NCBI RefSeq assembly: GCF_940670685.1
Contig: NZ_OW711693.1
Coordinates: 2,356,001 to 2,420,000 of the forward strand
Origin: Anaeropeptidivorans aminofermentans
GTDB lineage: Bacteria > Bacillota > Clostridia > Lachnospirales > UBA5962
Length of the DNA: 64,000 nucleotides
Direction: 5' to 3'
Numbering within the stretch: position 1 is the first letter of the stretch; each line of letters opens with the position of its first letter. The notes under the pieces are model-generated. The model saw only the letters and a program-made list of their open reading frames with translations. It searched no databases and was not told where the DNA came from. This document shows, piece after piece, positions 53,209 through 61,992 of the stretch. The translations under genes and the position numbers were made by a program.

Positions 53209-53751
53209 GTGTTTTCCATCATAAGAGGTAAACGCAATGCAAACAGCTATTTATTTATATTCATAATAGTTTTCATCTGTATTATTACCTTCTCAACCTA
53301 TTCAAAAAATAATAATGCAGATAATAAGACGGAATATAACGAACTTATGGCCTTAGACCTTGACAAAACATATCTTGTAAAACCTGAAGACGTTGTTGAA
53401 GTTTATTACAAAGCAGTAAGTTCTCTTTATAATAATAACTTGTCGGAAGAAGAAATTGAAGATGTAATTAAAATTGAACGTATGCTTTTTTCAAAAGAAC
53501 TGCTGGAAATAAACCCCTACGACGCCCAGCTGGAAGCCGTTAAGAACAGCATAGGGGATTTTAAAAAAGCAAAAAAATCAGTTGTGGGTTTTGAAGAAAT
53601 AAGCGTTGCCTATGATGAAGTTTCCCAAAGAATATGTAAAGTTGAAACCGCTTTCATTCTTACGGGGCAATCGATAAATTTTATACACACCCTTATTTTG
53701 GAAGAAGGTAACTGGAAAATATTAAGCTGGGAAGAAAAGGCAGAAGATTAG
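53209..53751 (+). CDS. Membrane-anchored protein of unknown function, DUF6715-like
   Basis: The 177- to 180-residue protein has one N-terminal transmembrane helix ([19 protein letters not shown]) and an external domain containing [36 protein letters not shown] and ending [15 protein letters not shown]. It resembles the DUF6715 type often seen beside tsaD in related bacteria; this assignment is from memory and tentative. The start is odd: GTG at 53209 overlaps the GAGGTG ribosome site, while the codon at ideal distance (53218) is ATC. It sits between the ECF operon and tsaD and is probably co-transcribed with both. Confidence 0.6.
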   Translation: MFSIIRGKRNANSYLFIFIIVFICIITFSTYSKNNNADNKTEYNELMALDLDKTYLVKPEDVVEVYYKAVSSLYNNNLSEEEIEDVIKIERMLFSKELLEINPYDAQLEAVKNSIGDFKKAKKSVVGFEEISVAYDEVSQRICKVETAFILTGQSINFIHTLILEEGNWKILSWEEKAED

Positions 53752-53762
53752 GAGTATCGAAA

Positions 53763-54785
53763 TTGGATAAAGATATTTATATATTAGGCATTGAGTCCTC
53801 CTGCGACGAGACGGCAGCTGCTGTTGTTGTAAACGGAAGGACAGTTCTTTCAAATATTATAGCTTCACAAATCAATATACATGAAAAATACGGCGGTGTG
53901 GTTCCTGAAATTGCTTCAAGAAACCATATTTATAATATAAGCCCTGTAATTGACGAAGCCCTTCAGGTTGCCGGAGTTTCTCTTCACGATATAGACGCCA
54001 TAGCGGTTACTTATGGGCCGGGGCTTGTAGGGGCCCTTCTCGTAGGGCTTAATTATGCAAAGGCTTTAAGCTATGCCTCAAACAAGCCTCTTGTAGGTGT
54101 AAACCATATTGAAGGGCATATTTACGCCAATTTTATATGTCATAAAGAGCTTGAACCGCCTTTTGTTTCTCTTGTGGTATCGGGCGGACATACGCATCTT
54201 GTTTATGTTAAGGATTACGGTAAATTCGAAATCATGGGAAGGACAAAAGATGATGCCGCCGGCGAATGCTTCGATAAGGTTGCAAGGGCCGTAGGCCTTG
54301 GATACCCGGGAGGCCCTAAACTTGAAAAGGCCGCTCTCGATGGAAACCCTCATGCAATTGAATTTCCCAGAGCCATGCTTGACGATACAAGCCTTGATTT
54401 TAGTTTCAGCGGTTTAAAATCTGCCGTTTTAAATTACCTTAATAAAGCGGAAATGACAGGAGAAAATATATTCATCCCCGACGTCTGTGCGTCTTTTCAA
54501 AAATCCGTAACAGATGTTCTTGCACAGAAGGCCTTGCTTGCTTGCAAAAATAAAAACTCAAATAAACTTGCCTTAGCAGGCGGTGTTTCATGCAATAAAG
54601 CTTTAAGAAATGAAATTTTAAAAATATGTACTGAAAACAACATAACGCTTTATATGCCGGAACCTATCTACTGCACCGATAATGCGGCAATGATTGCTTC
54701 CTGTGGATATTATGAGTATATAAGCGGATTAAGGTCCCCCTTAAGCCTTAATGCATACCCTAATTTGGAGCTTACAGGGGCATAA
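53763..54785 (+). CDS. tsaD: tRNA N6-adenosine threonylcarbamoyltransferase TsaD
   Basis: TsaD transfers threonylcarbamoyl to A37 of tRNAs reading ANN codons. The 340-residue protein has [15 protein letters not shown] at the start, the metal-binding histidines in [10 protein letters not shown] (His115, His119), [11 protein letters not shown] (about 139-149) and [12 protein letters not shown] near 275. TTG is the start. It is 11 bases after the DUF6715-like gene. TsaB and TsaE are encoded at 46.6-47.8 kb on the other strand. Confidence 0.97.
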   Translation: MDKDIYILGIESSCDETAAAVVVNGRTVLSNIIASQINIHEKYGGVVPEIASRNHIYNISPVIDEALQVAGVSLHDIDAIAVTYGPGLVGALLVGLNYAKALSYASNKPLVGVNHIEGHIYANFICHKELEPPFVSLVVSGGHTHLVYVKDYGKFEIMGRTKDDAAGECFDKVARAVGLGYPGGPKLEKAALDGNPHAIEFPRAMLDDTSLDFSFSGLKSAVLNYLNKAEMTGENIFIPDVCASFQKSVTDVLAQKALLACKNKNSNKLALAGGVSCNKALRNEILKICTENNITLYMPEPIYCTDNAAMIASCGYYEYISGLRSPLSLNAYPNLELTGA

Positions 54786-54787
54786 TG

Positions 54788-54832
54788 TAACGCGTGAACC
54801 CCTTGGCAAACAAGGGGCTTTTCACGTTATAA
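54788..54832 (+). terminator. Terminator of tsaD
   Basis: A double-stem hairpin: inner arms CCCCTTG/CAAGGGG, outer arms TAACGCGTGAA/TTCACGTTA, with CTTTT between. Confidence 0.75.
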
Positions 54833-55033
54833 GTATCAGTTTCCAGTGCTTTTCTTCAATTTATATGAATAGTATTAAAAATCTGACGGAATTTTAATTC
54901 CATGGAGCTCACATTAATATTGGTTTTACTATTTTTTCAGTACTTTAAATTCACTATGTTGCTTAACTTTATGTTTATATGTATAATAAATTAAGGCTTA
55001 AGTATTTATATTTATAATAAGTAGAGGTGAAAA

Positions 55034-55825
55034 ATGGATAAGCAGGCTCAATACAAAATACTTGAAACTTGCCCTGTTATGATTTGCGTTGCCGACCCCT
55101 TAGCGGATAGGCTCATTTACTGTAATAATGAGGCCCTTTCCTTAATCGGTGAAAGATGGGAAAGGGAAAGCATATCCTCTTTTTTCAGCAGTTCCAAAGA
55201 AATTTCGGGCTATATTAAAAATTTCAGTAAAGAAAGCCAGAAGCTTACCTGGGGCCATGCCATAAATGGCAGATGGATTGTTTTCAGCTTTCTGCCCTTT
55301 CTTGAATATGAAAAGCCCCTTCTTATCATCACAGGAACGGAAATAACCGGCCTTATATATGAAGGGTATTTTGACCTTTCAAAAACGAAGGATCCTTTCA
55401 CAGGGATTTATGACAAAAAAAGCGGCCTGCAATACCTTGAAAGCTTCCTTGAAAGCGCCAAAGACAGCCAGAGCCCACTTTTTTCTCTCGCTTATCTTAA
55501 GCTTGACTGTGATAAATATCCAGATAAAGAAAGCCTCGAAAAACATATAATAAAATTTGTTCAGACAACGTCCAGCTCTATTAGAGAAACGGATATTTTC
55601 GCCACGATGGGAAATGATTCTTTTATCATAATTTTCCCTAAATGCCCTGTGGGAATCGTTGAAAATATAATTACCACCATCGCCAATAAGCTTGATATAT
55701 TAAACGGATTGGAAGATTCTCTTTATCGCTTTAATTTAAAGCATTCAATACTTGAAATAAACGAAAAAAATAAAGATGACAGCGCCTCCGTATTAGCAAA
55801 GGCAAAGGCATTGCTGAACCAGTAA
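55034..55825 (+). CDS. PAS-like protein with degenerate GGDEF domain
   Basis: The 263-residue protein has an N-terminal PAS-like region (VMICVADPLADRLIYCNNEALSLIG, about 15-39) and a C-terminal GGDEF-type domain that begins DPFTGIYDKKSGLQYLE (about 120-136). The catalytic loop reads GNDSF (193-197) instead of GGDEF, so diguanylate cyclase activity is probably lost. It may instead act as a nucleotide sensor or be degenerate. No membrane segment is seen. GAGGTGAAAA precedes the ATG. It is followed after 20 bases by the FAH-family gene. Confidence 0.78.
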   Translation: MDKQAQYKILETCPVMICVADPLADRLIYCNNEALSLIGERWERESISSFFSSSKEISGYIKNFSKESQKLTWGHAINGRWIVFSFLPFLEYEKPLLIITGTEITGLIYEGYFDLSKTKDPFTGIYDKKSGLQYLESFLESAKDSQSPLFSLAYLKLDCDKYPDKESLEKHIIKFVQTTSSSIRETDIFATMGNDSFIIIFPKCPVGIVENIITTIANKLDILNGLEDSLYRFNLKHSILEINEKNKDDSASVLAKAKALLNQ

Positions 55826-55844
55826 TTGCGAAGGGAGAATACAA

Positions 55845-56729
55845 ATGAAATTTATATCCTATAAAACAGGAGAAGTAAGCCATATAGGCATTATATCAAA
55901 AGACGGCAATCATATCATAAATATAAACCGCAGCCTTAATAAAAACTACAGAAGTATGAACGAATTTATAGCCTTCCATAAAGAAGAGGAAATTTCAAGG
56001 CTTCAGCAGGTTTATGAAAATAATTCTTCTTTTGATGCCGTGCTTTCAAAAGTGAAATTATCTGCTCCTATCGAAAAACCCCTTCATGATATTATATGTG
56101 TAGGCCTTAATTATAAAGCGCATATTGCTGAGGGAAACAGAGGCCTCAATACCCCTGAGTCTGATCCTAAAGCCTGTGTCTATTTTGCCAAAAGAGCAAT
56201 TCACATTACAGGCCCCGAAGAGGAAATTGAAAGCCGGTTCGACATTGATGAAAATCTGGATTATGAAGCGGAGCTTGCCGTAATCATAGGTAAAACAGGG
56301 AAAAATATACCGAAGGAATCCGTTTATGATTACATATTCGGCTATAGCGTATTTAACGATTTCTCTTCCCGAAAAATACAAAGAGGCCATATTCAGTGGC
56401 TAAGAGGAAAAAGCCTTGACTCTTATTCCGCCATGGGGCCATGCATTGTTCATAAAAGCGCTCTCCCCTTCCCTTTAAGCCTTGATGTTAAATCCTATGT
56501 AAACGGAGAAATCAGGCAAAGCTCCAATACAAGCCTTCTTATATACGGCATCGACCATATTATATCGGAATTTTCAAATGGAATCACCCTTGAAGCCGGC
56601 GACATCATCGCAACAGGCACCCCTGCCGGCACTGGAATGGGCTTTACCCCTCCGAAGTATCTGAAAAAAGGTGATATTGTAGAATGCGAAATATCTCAGA
56701 TTGGCACTTTAAAAAACACTATTAAATAA
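55845..56729 (+). CDS. Fumarylacetoacetate hydrolase-family protein
   Basis: FAH-fold enzymes cleave or isomerise acylpyruvates and related dicarbonyls. The 294-residue protein has an N-terminal extension of about 75 residues, then IICVGLNYKAHIAEGN (about 80-95), the metal-binding ENLDYEAELAVIIGKTGKNI (about 130-149), GYSVFNDFSSRKIQ and GTPAGTGMGFTPPKYLKKGD near 258-277. The substrate is not predictable; acylpyruvase or oxaloacetate decarboxylase activity are known for relatives. Confidence 0.9.
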   Translation: MKFISYKTGEVSHIGIISKDGNHIININRSLNKNYRSMNEFIAFHKEEEISRLQQVYENNSSFDAVLSKVKLSAPIEKPLHDIICVGLNYKAHIAEGNRGLNTPESDPKACVYFAKRAIHITGPEEEIESRFDIDENLDYEAELAVIIGKTGKNIPKESVYDYIFGYSVFNDFSSRKIQRGHIQWLRGKSLDSYSAMGPCIVHKSALPFPLSLDVKSYVNGEIRQSSNTSLLIYGIDHIISEFSNGITLEAGDIIATGTPAGTGMGFTPPKYLKKGDIVECEISQIGTLKNTIK

Positions 56730-56919
56730 TAAGATATTCCAGCTGATATGCGCCGGTTCATGGCCTAAAAAGACAGGCTGTTTTAAGAATTTTCTTAAAT
56801 GTGCCTGATATAAAAGCAAATTATGTTAAACTATGGCAATAAGCTTAAGATTGCTTTCATAATTGCCATTTATACCACATATACATTTAAAGAACGTGTA
56901 TATAAGGAGGGGCAATTAA
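56730..56919. other. Region upstream of the truncated spoIIID
   Basis: No other gene is seen. A weak SigE-like pair (TCATAA then CATATACA about 15 bases later, ending near 56885) lies ahead of the spoIIID fragment, and a GGCAAT/ATTGCC hairpin lies around 56833-56869. Confidence 0.35.
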
Positions 56920-57048
56920 TTGAAAGCATATATTGAGGAAAGGGCAATACAGGTTGCAAACTTTATTATCAGCTCCAATGCGACCGTTAGGGAAACTGCA
57001 AAAAAGTTTGGCATATCTAAATCTACAGTACATAAAGATGTTCCTTAA
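56920..57048 (+). pseudogene. spoIIID: Truncated SpoIIID-like regulator (42 residues)
   Basis: A TTG start with AAGGAGGGG ahead opens a 42-residue frame beginning KAYIEERAIQVANFIISS and containing TVRETAKKFGISKSTVHKDV, the unmistakable N-terminal half and helix-turn-helix of SpoIIID, the mother-cell regulator of about 85-93 residues. It stops right after the HTH (Pro then TAA). In another frame the next codons read S-E-R-F, stop, I-N, echoing the usual T-E-R-L-P-x-I-N; removing five bases (57043-57047) would restore the first part. Nothing of the basic C-terminus follows. It is probably a broken paralog, as a functional copy is expected elsewhere. Confidence 0.75.
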
Positions 57049-57111
57049 GTGAACGTTTTTAAATAAATTCATTCTCACTGATACCTTAAAGTCTTATGGG
57101 ACTTTAAAGAA

Positions 57112-57151
57112 AAAGAGGGTGCAGCAAAGTATACTTTGCTGCACCCTCTTT
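57112..57151. terminator. Bidirectional terminator
   Basis: A perfect inverted repeat with 18-base arms AAAGAGGGTGCAGCAAAG and complement and a TATA loop lies between the truncated spoIIID and the convergent oxidoreductase gamma gene. A-rich and T-rich flanks suit both directions. Confidence 0.85.
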
Positions 57152-57155
57152 CTTA

Positions 57156-57704
57156 TTATGCAAGAGCTACTTCTTTTACTGCATGAACGCCCTTTTTAAT
57201 TGCTGTTTTATTGATTTCTATAAGATGGGCTTTTCCTTCGCCGAATTTATGCTCAAGGGCTTCTACAATGGCCTTGTTATCAACGCATTGTAAAACCTCG
57301 TTCAGGCTTCCAAGGGCAACCATATTGGCTACTCTGATATTATTAAGACCCATAGCTATTTCAGTAAAATCTATGGCGTAATAATCAATATCGTCTCTTA
57401 ATTCTCCTGCTTCTATCATAGAAGAATTATATATCATGCTTCCTCCGGGTTTAACAGATGAATGGAATTTATCGAAGGAAGGCTTATTCAGAGCAACTAC
57501 CGCATCTGCATTTTGAACAAAAGGGCTTCCTATAGGTTTTTCGGAAATAACTACTGAACAGGAAGCTGCGCCGCCTCTCATTTCAGGACCGTAGGAAGGA
57601 AGCCATGTAACGTGCTTTCCATCGTTCATGGCAGCATAGGCTAAAAGCTGTCCGCAAAGAAGCATGCCCTGACCGCCGTATCCTGCTAAAATTATCTTAT
57701 TCAT
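57156..57704 (-). CDS. 2-oxoacid:ferredoxin oxidoreductase gamma subunit
   Basis: The 182-residue protein matches the gamma (catalytic-accessory) subunit of Vor/Kor-type enzymes: AGYGGQGMLLCGQLLAYAAM at the start, WLPSYGPEMRGGAASCSVVIS (about 35-55) and NMVALGSLNEV near 125. Together with the alpha, beta and ferredoxin subunits it would decarboxylate branched-chain 2-oxoacids (or 2-oxoglutarate) to the acyl-CoA, reducing ferredoxin. It overlaps the beta gene by eight bases and is the last gene of the operon. Confidence 0.92.
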   Translation of the reverse strand: MNKIILAGYGGQGMLLCGQLLAYAAMNDGKHVTWLPSYGPEMRGGAASCSVVISEKPIGSPFVQNADAVVALNKPSFDKFHSSVKPGGSMIYNSSMIEAGELRDDIDYYAIDFTEIAMGLNNIRVANMVALGSLNEVLQCVDNKAIVEALEHKFGEGKAHLIEINKTAIKKGVHAVKEVALA

Positions 57705-58461
57705 TATTTCCCTCCTTAATAAGGCCTAAAGGAAATTGTTTAACCATTTTATCCATAACCCATTTCATAGATTCATGGGGTGTCATTCTCCAGTTGGTAG
57801 GGCATGTAGATAAGATCTCTATAAGAGAAAAGCCTTTATTGTCTATCTGGTTTTGGAGCGCCTTTTTTATGCATTTCTTAGCATGATTGATGCTTTTTAT
57901 ATCGCATACGGAAACTCTTTCTATATAATATGCCCCGTCAATCTGCGCAAGCATTTCGCTTGCTTTAATGGGCATACCGTTAATATCGGCCTTTCTTCCC
58001 GCAACGGCCGTAGTAGCCTGCTGGCCTATCAAAGTTGTAGGGGCCATCTGGCCGCCTGTCATACCATATATAGCATTATTTACGAAGAAGCATGAGATGT
58101 TTTCGCCTCTTGCAGCAGCGTGAATAATTTCTCCAATTCCTATGGAAGCAAGGTCTCCGTCTCCCTGATAAGTAAATACAAGCTTGTCGGGATGAACTCT
58201 TTTAACTCCGGTAGCCACGGCAGGAGCCCTTCCGTGAGCCGCTTCAAACATATCGCAGTTAAAATAATCATATGCCAAAACTGCACAGCCTACCGGTGCA
58301 ACTCCGATACACTCGTCACTTTTTCCAAGCTCTTCTATTGATTCTGCAATGAGCCTGTGTATAATTCCGTGGGTGCAGCCTGGACAGAAATGGAAATCCA
58401 CATCATTAAGCATATTGGTTTTCTTAAAAACCTGAACGCTTTCCTTTTCTAAAACCTGCAT
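57697..58461 (-). CDS. 2-oxoacid:ferredoxin oxidoreductase beta (TPP-binding) subunit
   Basis: The 254-residue protein carries the thiamine-diphosphate site: FCPGCTHGIIHRLIAESIEEL near the start, AHGRAPAVATGVKRVHP, the TPP motif GDGDLASIGIGEIIHAAARGENISCFFVNN (about 100-130) and GMTGGQMAPTT. The presence of Ptb, Buk and IlvE genes in the same operon favours branched-chain 2-oxoacids as substrate rather than 2-oxoglutarate. It begins exactly at the end of the alpha gene. Confidence 0.95.
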   Translation of the reverse strand: MQVLEKESVQVFKKTNMLNDVDFHFCPGCTHGIIHRLIAESIEELGKSDECIGVAPVGCAVLAYDYFNCDMFEAAHGRAPAVATGVKRVHPDKLVFTYQGDGDLASIGIGEIIHAAARGENISCFFVNNAIYGMTGGQMAPTTLIGQQATTAVAGRKADINGMPIKASEMLAQIDGAYYIERVSVCDIKSINHAKKCIKKALQNQIDNKGFSLIEILSTCPTNWRMTPHESMKWVMDKMVKQFPLGLIKEGNNE

Positions 58462-59519
58462 TATAGCACCTCCCCTAATTTCTTTATTTCAGCAAATATC
58501 TCCTCCGAGGTAGGCACAATACCGCCCATTCTGCCATAGAAATGCACGGGAACTGTGTCTCCCAAAGCAAGGCGAACGTCTTCAACCATCTGGCCTGCGC
58601 TCATTTCCACTACTAAAACTGCCTTTTTGCCTTTTGCGGCTTCCTGGAGCGCTTTCGTAGGATAGGGCCAAACTGTAAGGGGGCAGAAAAGACCTGCCTT
58701 TTTATCCTTCAGCTCGTTTTCGCTTATTGCCGAACGGGCTATTCTTGCCGTACTTCCGTATGCAACAACTAATATGTCGCAATCTTCTGTGTTAAAGGTA
58801 TCGTATAAAACTTCTTTTTCAGATATAATTTTATATTTTTCCTGTAAATGCTCATTCATTTTTTCAAGCTTGCCCGGGTCGAGAGAAAGAGAGTTTATAA
58901 CGGCTCTTGGCCTGGTTTTATCGCTCCAGCCTACAGCTGCCCAGCTTTTATCTGTCTTTGCAGGCTCTACTTCTTTTATTTCTACAGGCTCCATCATCTG
59001 GCCTATCATACCGTCGCCTAAAACCATTACGGGAATCCTGTATTCATCGGCCTTATCAAAAGCTATCTGGGTAAAATCCACCGCCTGCTGTATTGTTGAA
59101 GGAGCATATACAAGACAGTGGTAATCTCCGTGGCCGCCTCCTTTGGTTGCCTGAAAATAGTCGCTCTGGGAAGGCTGTATTCCGCCAAGCCCTGGACCTG
59201 CCCTCATTATATTTACAATTACGCAGGGAATATTGGCTCCTGCAATATAAGAAATACCTTCTGCTTTAAGAGATATTCCCGGACCTGATGAGCTTGTCAT
59301 AACCCTTGCGCCTGCTCCGCCTGCTCCGTAAACCATATTGATTGCCGCTATTTCACTTTCAGCCTGTACAAAGCTTCCGCCTACTTCCGGAAGCCTCCAT
59401 GACATATATTCCGGAATTTCATTCTGCGGCGTAATGGGATAACCGAAAAAATAACGGCATCCGGCCATTACCGCAGCCTCTGCTATTGCCTCATTGCCTT
59501 TCATAAAGCGTTTTTCCAA
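58461..59519 (-). CDS. vorB: 2-oxoacid:ferredoxin oxidoreductase alpha subunit (VorB type)
   Basis: The 352-residue protein starts MKGNEAIAEAAVMAGCRYFFGYPITPQNEIPEYMS after a short leader and includes FVQAESEIAAINMVYGAGGAGARVMTSSSGPGISLKAEGISY (about 50-92) and GPGLGGIQPSQSDYFQATKGGGHG, the pattern of 3-methyl-2-oxobutanoate oxidoreductase alpha subunits. It lies between the ferredoxin-subunit and beta genes. Closely related KorA enzymes use 2-oxoglutarate, so the substrate is an inference from context. Confidence 0.93.
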   Translation of the reverse strand: MEKRFMKGNEAIAEAAVMAGCRYFFGYPITPQNEIPEYMSWRLPEVGGSFVQAESEIAAINMVYGAGGAGARVMTSSSGPGISLKAEGISYIAGANIPCVIVNIMRAGPGLGGIQPSQSDYFQATKGGGHGDYHCLVYAPSTIQQAVDFTQIAFDKADEYRIPVMVLGDGMIGQMMEPVEIKEVEPAKTDKSWAAVGWSDKTRPRAVINSLSLDPGKLEKMNEHLQEKYKIISEKEVLYDTFNTEDCDILVVAYGSTARIARSAISENELKDKKAGLFCPLTVWPYPTKALQEAAKGKKAVLVVEMSAGQMVEDVRLALGDTVPVHFYGRMGGIVPTSEEIFAEIKKLGEVL

Positions 59520-59592
59520 AACAGCACCCCCTGATAGTGTTAAACCTCAAAAAGTCCACATTCATTTTAAATTTAATATCCACGTAGTTCTT

Positions 59593-59799
59593 CTATCTAA
59601 AAACCTCAATAACCATGTCTGGACAAACCGTAGCGCAGAATGCGCATCCAATGCATTGAGAAGCATCTGTACAGCTTGTCGGATTATATCCTTTTGAGTT
59701 AACCTTGTGCTTATCAATTTCAAGTATCTTTTTAGGGCAGAAATTAACACATAAGCTGCAACCCTTGCACTTGTTTTCATCTATGACTATGTGAGCCAC
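59593..59799 (-). CDS. 4Fe-4S ferredoxin (delta) subunit of the oxidoreductase
   Basis: The 68-residue protein has two CxxCxxCxxxCP clusters, CKGCSLCVNFCPKKI (about 11-25) and CIGCAFCATVCPDMV (about 48-62), so it carries two [4Fe-4S] centres that pass electrons to free ferredoxin. It is the first of the four oxidoreductase genes. Upstream, 174 bases separate it from ptb, including a hairpin AACAAAC/GTTTGTT at about 59858-59884 that could set the transcript ratio. Confidence 0.93.
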   Translation of the reverse strand: MAHIVIDENKCKGCSLCVNFCPKKILEIDKHKVNSKGYNPTSCTDASQCIGCAFCATVCPDMVIEVFR

Positions 59800-59973
59800 A
59801 AAAATCCCCCCTTATTCTATTTAAACCTAAATCCTAACTGTAATCCCTCATTACTCTTAACAAACACCAAAACAAGTTTGTTAACCTAAGAGACGCTTAC
59901 TTAAAATAATTCACAGGTTTACACTTGTATCATTTTTTAGTCCGTATAGTGCAAACCTTTTTTCTTTGCCCTA

Positions 59974-60873
59974 TTAATTTGATATTAATACGGCAGCAGC
60001 GATAGCATAAATTTTAGATATATCAGAATCTGCCCTGCTTGTCATCACAATGGGGCATTTTGCGCCTACCACAGCCCCTGCACATTGTCCTTCCGAAAGA
60101 TAAACAATGGCCTTATGAAGAATATTACCCGACTCAATATTAGGCATTAAAAGAATATCTGCGTTTCCCGCTATTTTATCGGTATAACCCTTATGGTCAC
60201 CGGCCTTCTTTGAAAGGGCAATATCAAGAGAAACAGGCCCTGATATGTAACAGTTTTTGATATCTCCTGCTGCATTCATTTCAGAAAGAGCCTTTGCATC
60301 TACCGTAGCCTGCATTTTAGGATTAAATTTTTCTATTGCACAAATGGGAGCAACATAAGGCTCTTCAATACCAAATTTTCTCGCAACGTATACTGCGTTT
60401 TCCACAATGCTTTTTTTCTGCTCAATATCTGGAAGCAATGTTATGGCAGGGTCTGTTACAAAAATAATTTTATGGTAGTTTTTAACGGAAAACATACTTA
60501 CGTGTGAAAGGAGGTTTTCCGTCCTTAAGCCTGCCTCCTTAGCAAGAACCGCTTTTAAAAATACCGCAGTATCCACAAGGCCTTTCATAAGTATATTGGC
60601 ATTTCCATCGGAAACCTGCTTAACTGCTAACCGGCAGCTTTCCGCCTTGTCATTTTCGTTTATTATCTTAAAATTATGAATCTCTATATTGTTTTTTAAA
60701 GCAATTTCTCTTATTTTTTCTTCATCGCCTACAAGAATTGCTTCGGAAAGGCCTCTTTTCCTTGCGTTTTCAACTGCCGAAAGAACCTCTATATCCTCGG
60801 CCGCCGCCACAGCTATGGTATTATTGGAATATTGAAGGGCAAGCGCACACATTTCCTCAAAGTTATTAACCAT
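59974..60873 (-). CDS. ptb: Phosphate butyryltransferase-type enzyme
   Basis: Ptb converts an acyl-CoA and phosphate into acyl-phosphate. The 299-residue protein has the phosphotransacetylase fold, with LMKGLVDTAVFLKAVLAKEAGLRT (about 94-117), LSHVSMFSV, FVTDPAITLLPDI and the C-terminal ADILLMPNIESGNILHKAIVYL...GAKCPIVMTSRADS. In this operon the likely substrates are isobutyryl-, isovaleryl- or 2-methylbutyryl-CoA; butyryl-CoA cannot be ruled out. It follows ilvE after 42 bases. Confidence 0.94.
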   Translation of the reverse strand: MVNNFEEMCALALQYSNNTIAVAAAEDIEVLSAVENARKRGLSEAILVGDEEKIREIALKNNIEIHNFKIINENDKAESCRLAVKQVSDGNANILMKGLVDTAVFLKAVLAKEAGLRTENLLSHVSMFSVKNYHKIIFVTDPAITLLPDIEQKKSIVENAVYVARKFGIEEPYVAPICAIEKFNPKMQATVDAKALSEMNAAGDIKNCYISGPVSLDIALSKKAGDHKGYTDKIAGNADILLMPNIESGNILHKAIVYLSEGQCAGAVVGAKCPIVMTSRADSDISKIYAIAAAVLISN

Positions 60874-60915
60874 TCATTACCTCCATTACAAGATGATAAA
60901 TCTGTCTCATTCAAA

Positions 60916-61992
60916 TTACTTAACTTCTACCGTCCATCCGAATTCATCTTTTATTCTTCCGTATTGAATGCCAGTAAGGGTATCGTAAACCTTTTGAGAA
61001 AACTCTCCTGTTTTTCCGTTATTGATGATAATTTCCTTATCTCCCATAACGAATTTTCCAACGGGTGAAATAACGGCAGCTGTACCTGAGCCGAAGGCTT
61101 CTTCGAGAATGCCTTTTTCATGGGCTTCAAATAATTCATCTATGGAGATTTTTCTTTCAGTAACTGTCATTCCCCAGCTTTTTGCAAGGGCGATAACAGA
61201 ATCTCTTGTAACGCCGGGCAAGATGCTTCCGCTTAATTCAGGGGTTACAAGCTCGCCGTTAATTTTGAAGAATACATTCATTGTTCCAACTTCTTCAATG
61301 TATTTTCTTTCTATTCCGTCAAGCCATAAAACCTGAGCAAAGCCTCTTTCTATGGCCTTTTGCTGGCCCTTAAGACTAATGGCGTAGTTGGCGGAAGATT
61401 TTGTAAAGCCGATGCCGCCTCTTACGGCTCTTACATATTCGTCTTCAACAAAAATTTGAACCGGTTCAAGGCCTTTCACCGCATAATAAGGCCCCACAGG
61501 AGACATAATGATCATAAATTTAAAATTATGAGAAGGATGCACGCCTAAGGCCGCTTCCGTAGCTATAACAAAGGGGCGTATGTAAAGAGAAGTATTCGGC
61601 GCATCAGGAACCCATTCAGAATCAACTTTTACAAGCTCTTTTAAAGCGTGAACAGCCAAATCCACATCAATATAAGGGATGCACATTCTCTCGTCAGAGA
61701 CATTAAGCCTGTTGAAGTTTTTTTCCGGTCTGAAAAGAAGGATACGGTTATCTTCTGTTCTGTAAGCTTTAAGACCTTCGAAAACTGCCTGGCCATAGTG
61801 GAAAACCATCGCCGCAGGGTCTATAAGGATAGGCTCGTTGGGAATAATTTTAGGGCTGTGCCAGCCTTTATCCTTTTCATACTCCATCACAAACATGTGG
61901 TCGGTAAAATGCTTACCGAAAGCCATTTTGTCACTTTGAGGCTTCTCTTTTTTCTCTGCTATCTCGATGAATTCTATACCGTACTTATCCAT
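60916..61992 (-). CDS. ilvE: Branched-chain amino acid aminotransferase
   Basis: A PLP fold-type IV enzyme that interconverts Leu, Ile and Val with their 2-oxoacids. The 358-residue protein has the class features MVFHYGQAVFEGLKAYRTEDNRILLFRPEKNFNRLN (about 57-92), the PLP lysine in GIGFTKSSANYA (about 195-206), ERKYIEEVGTMNVFF and LPGVTRDSVIALA. It overlaps the buk end by 19 bases and precedes ptb, so here it is likely catabolic. Confidence 0.95.
   Translation of the reverse strand: MDKYGIEFIEIAEKKEKPQSDKMAFGKHFTDHMFVMEYEKDKGWHSPKIIPNEPILIDPAAMVFHYGQAVFEGLKAYRTEDNRILLFRPEKNFNRLNVSDERMCIPYIDVDLAVHALKELVKVDSEWVPDAPNTSLYIRPFVIATEAALGVHPSHNFKFMIIMSPVGPYYAVKGLEPVQIFVEDEYVRAVRGGIGFTKSSANYAISLKGQQKAIERGFAQVLWLDGIERKYIEEVGTMNVFFKINGELVTPELSGSILPGVTRDSVIALAKSWGMTVTERKISIDELFEAHEKGILEEAFGSGTAAVISPVGKFVMGDKEIIINNGKTGEFSQKVYDTLTGIQYGRIKDEFGWTVEVK

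Noticed and set aside
59562-59780. Open frame of 72 codons overlapping the ferredoxin gene
   Set aside because: It is a frame shadow of the ferredoxin subunit gene, which has both CxxCxxCxxxCP clusters.
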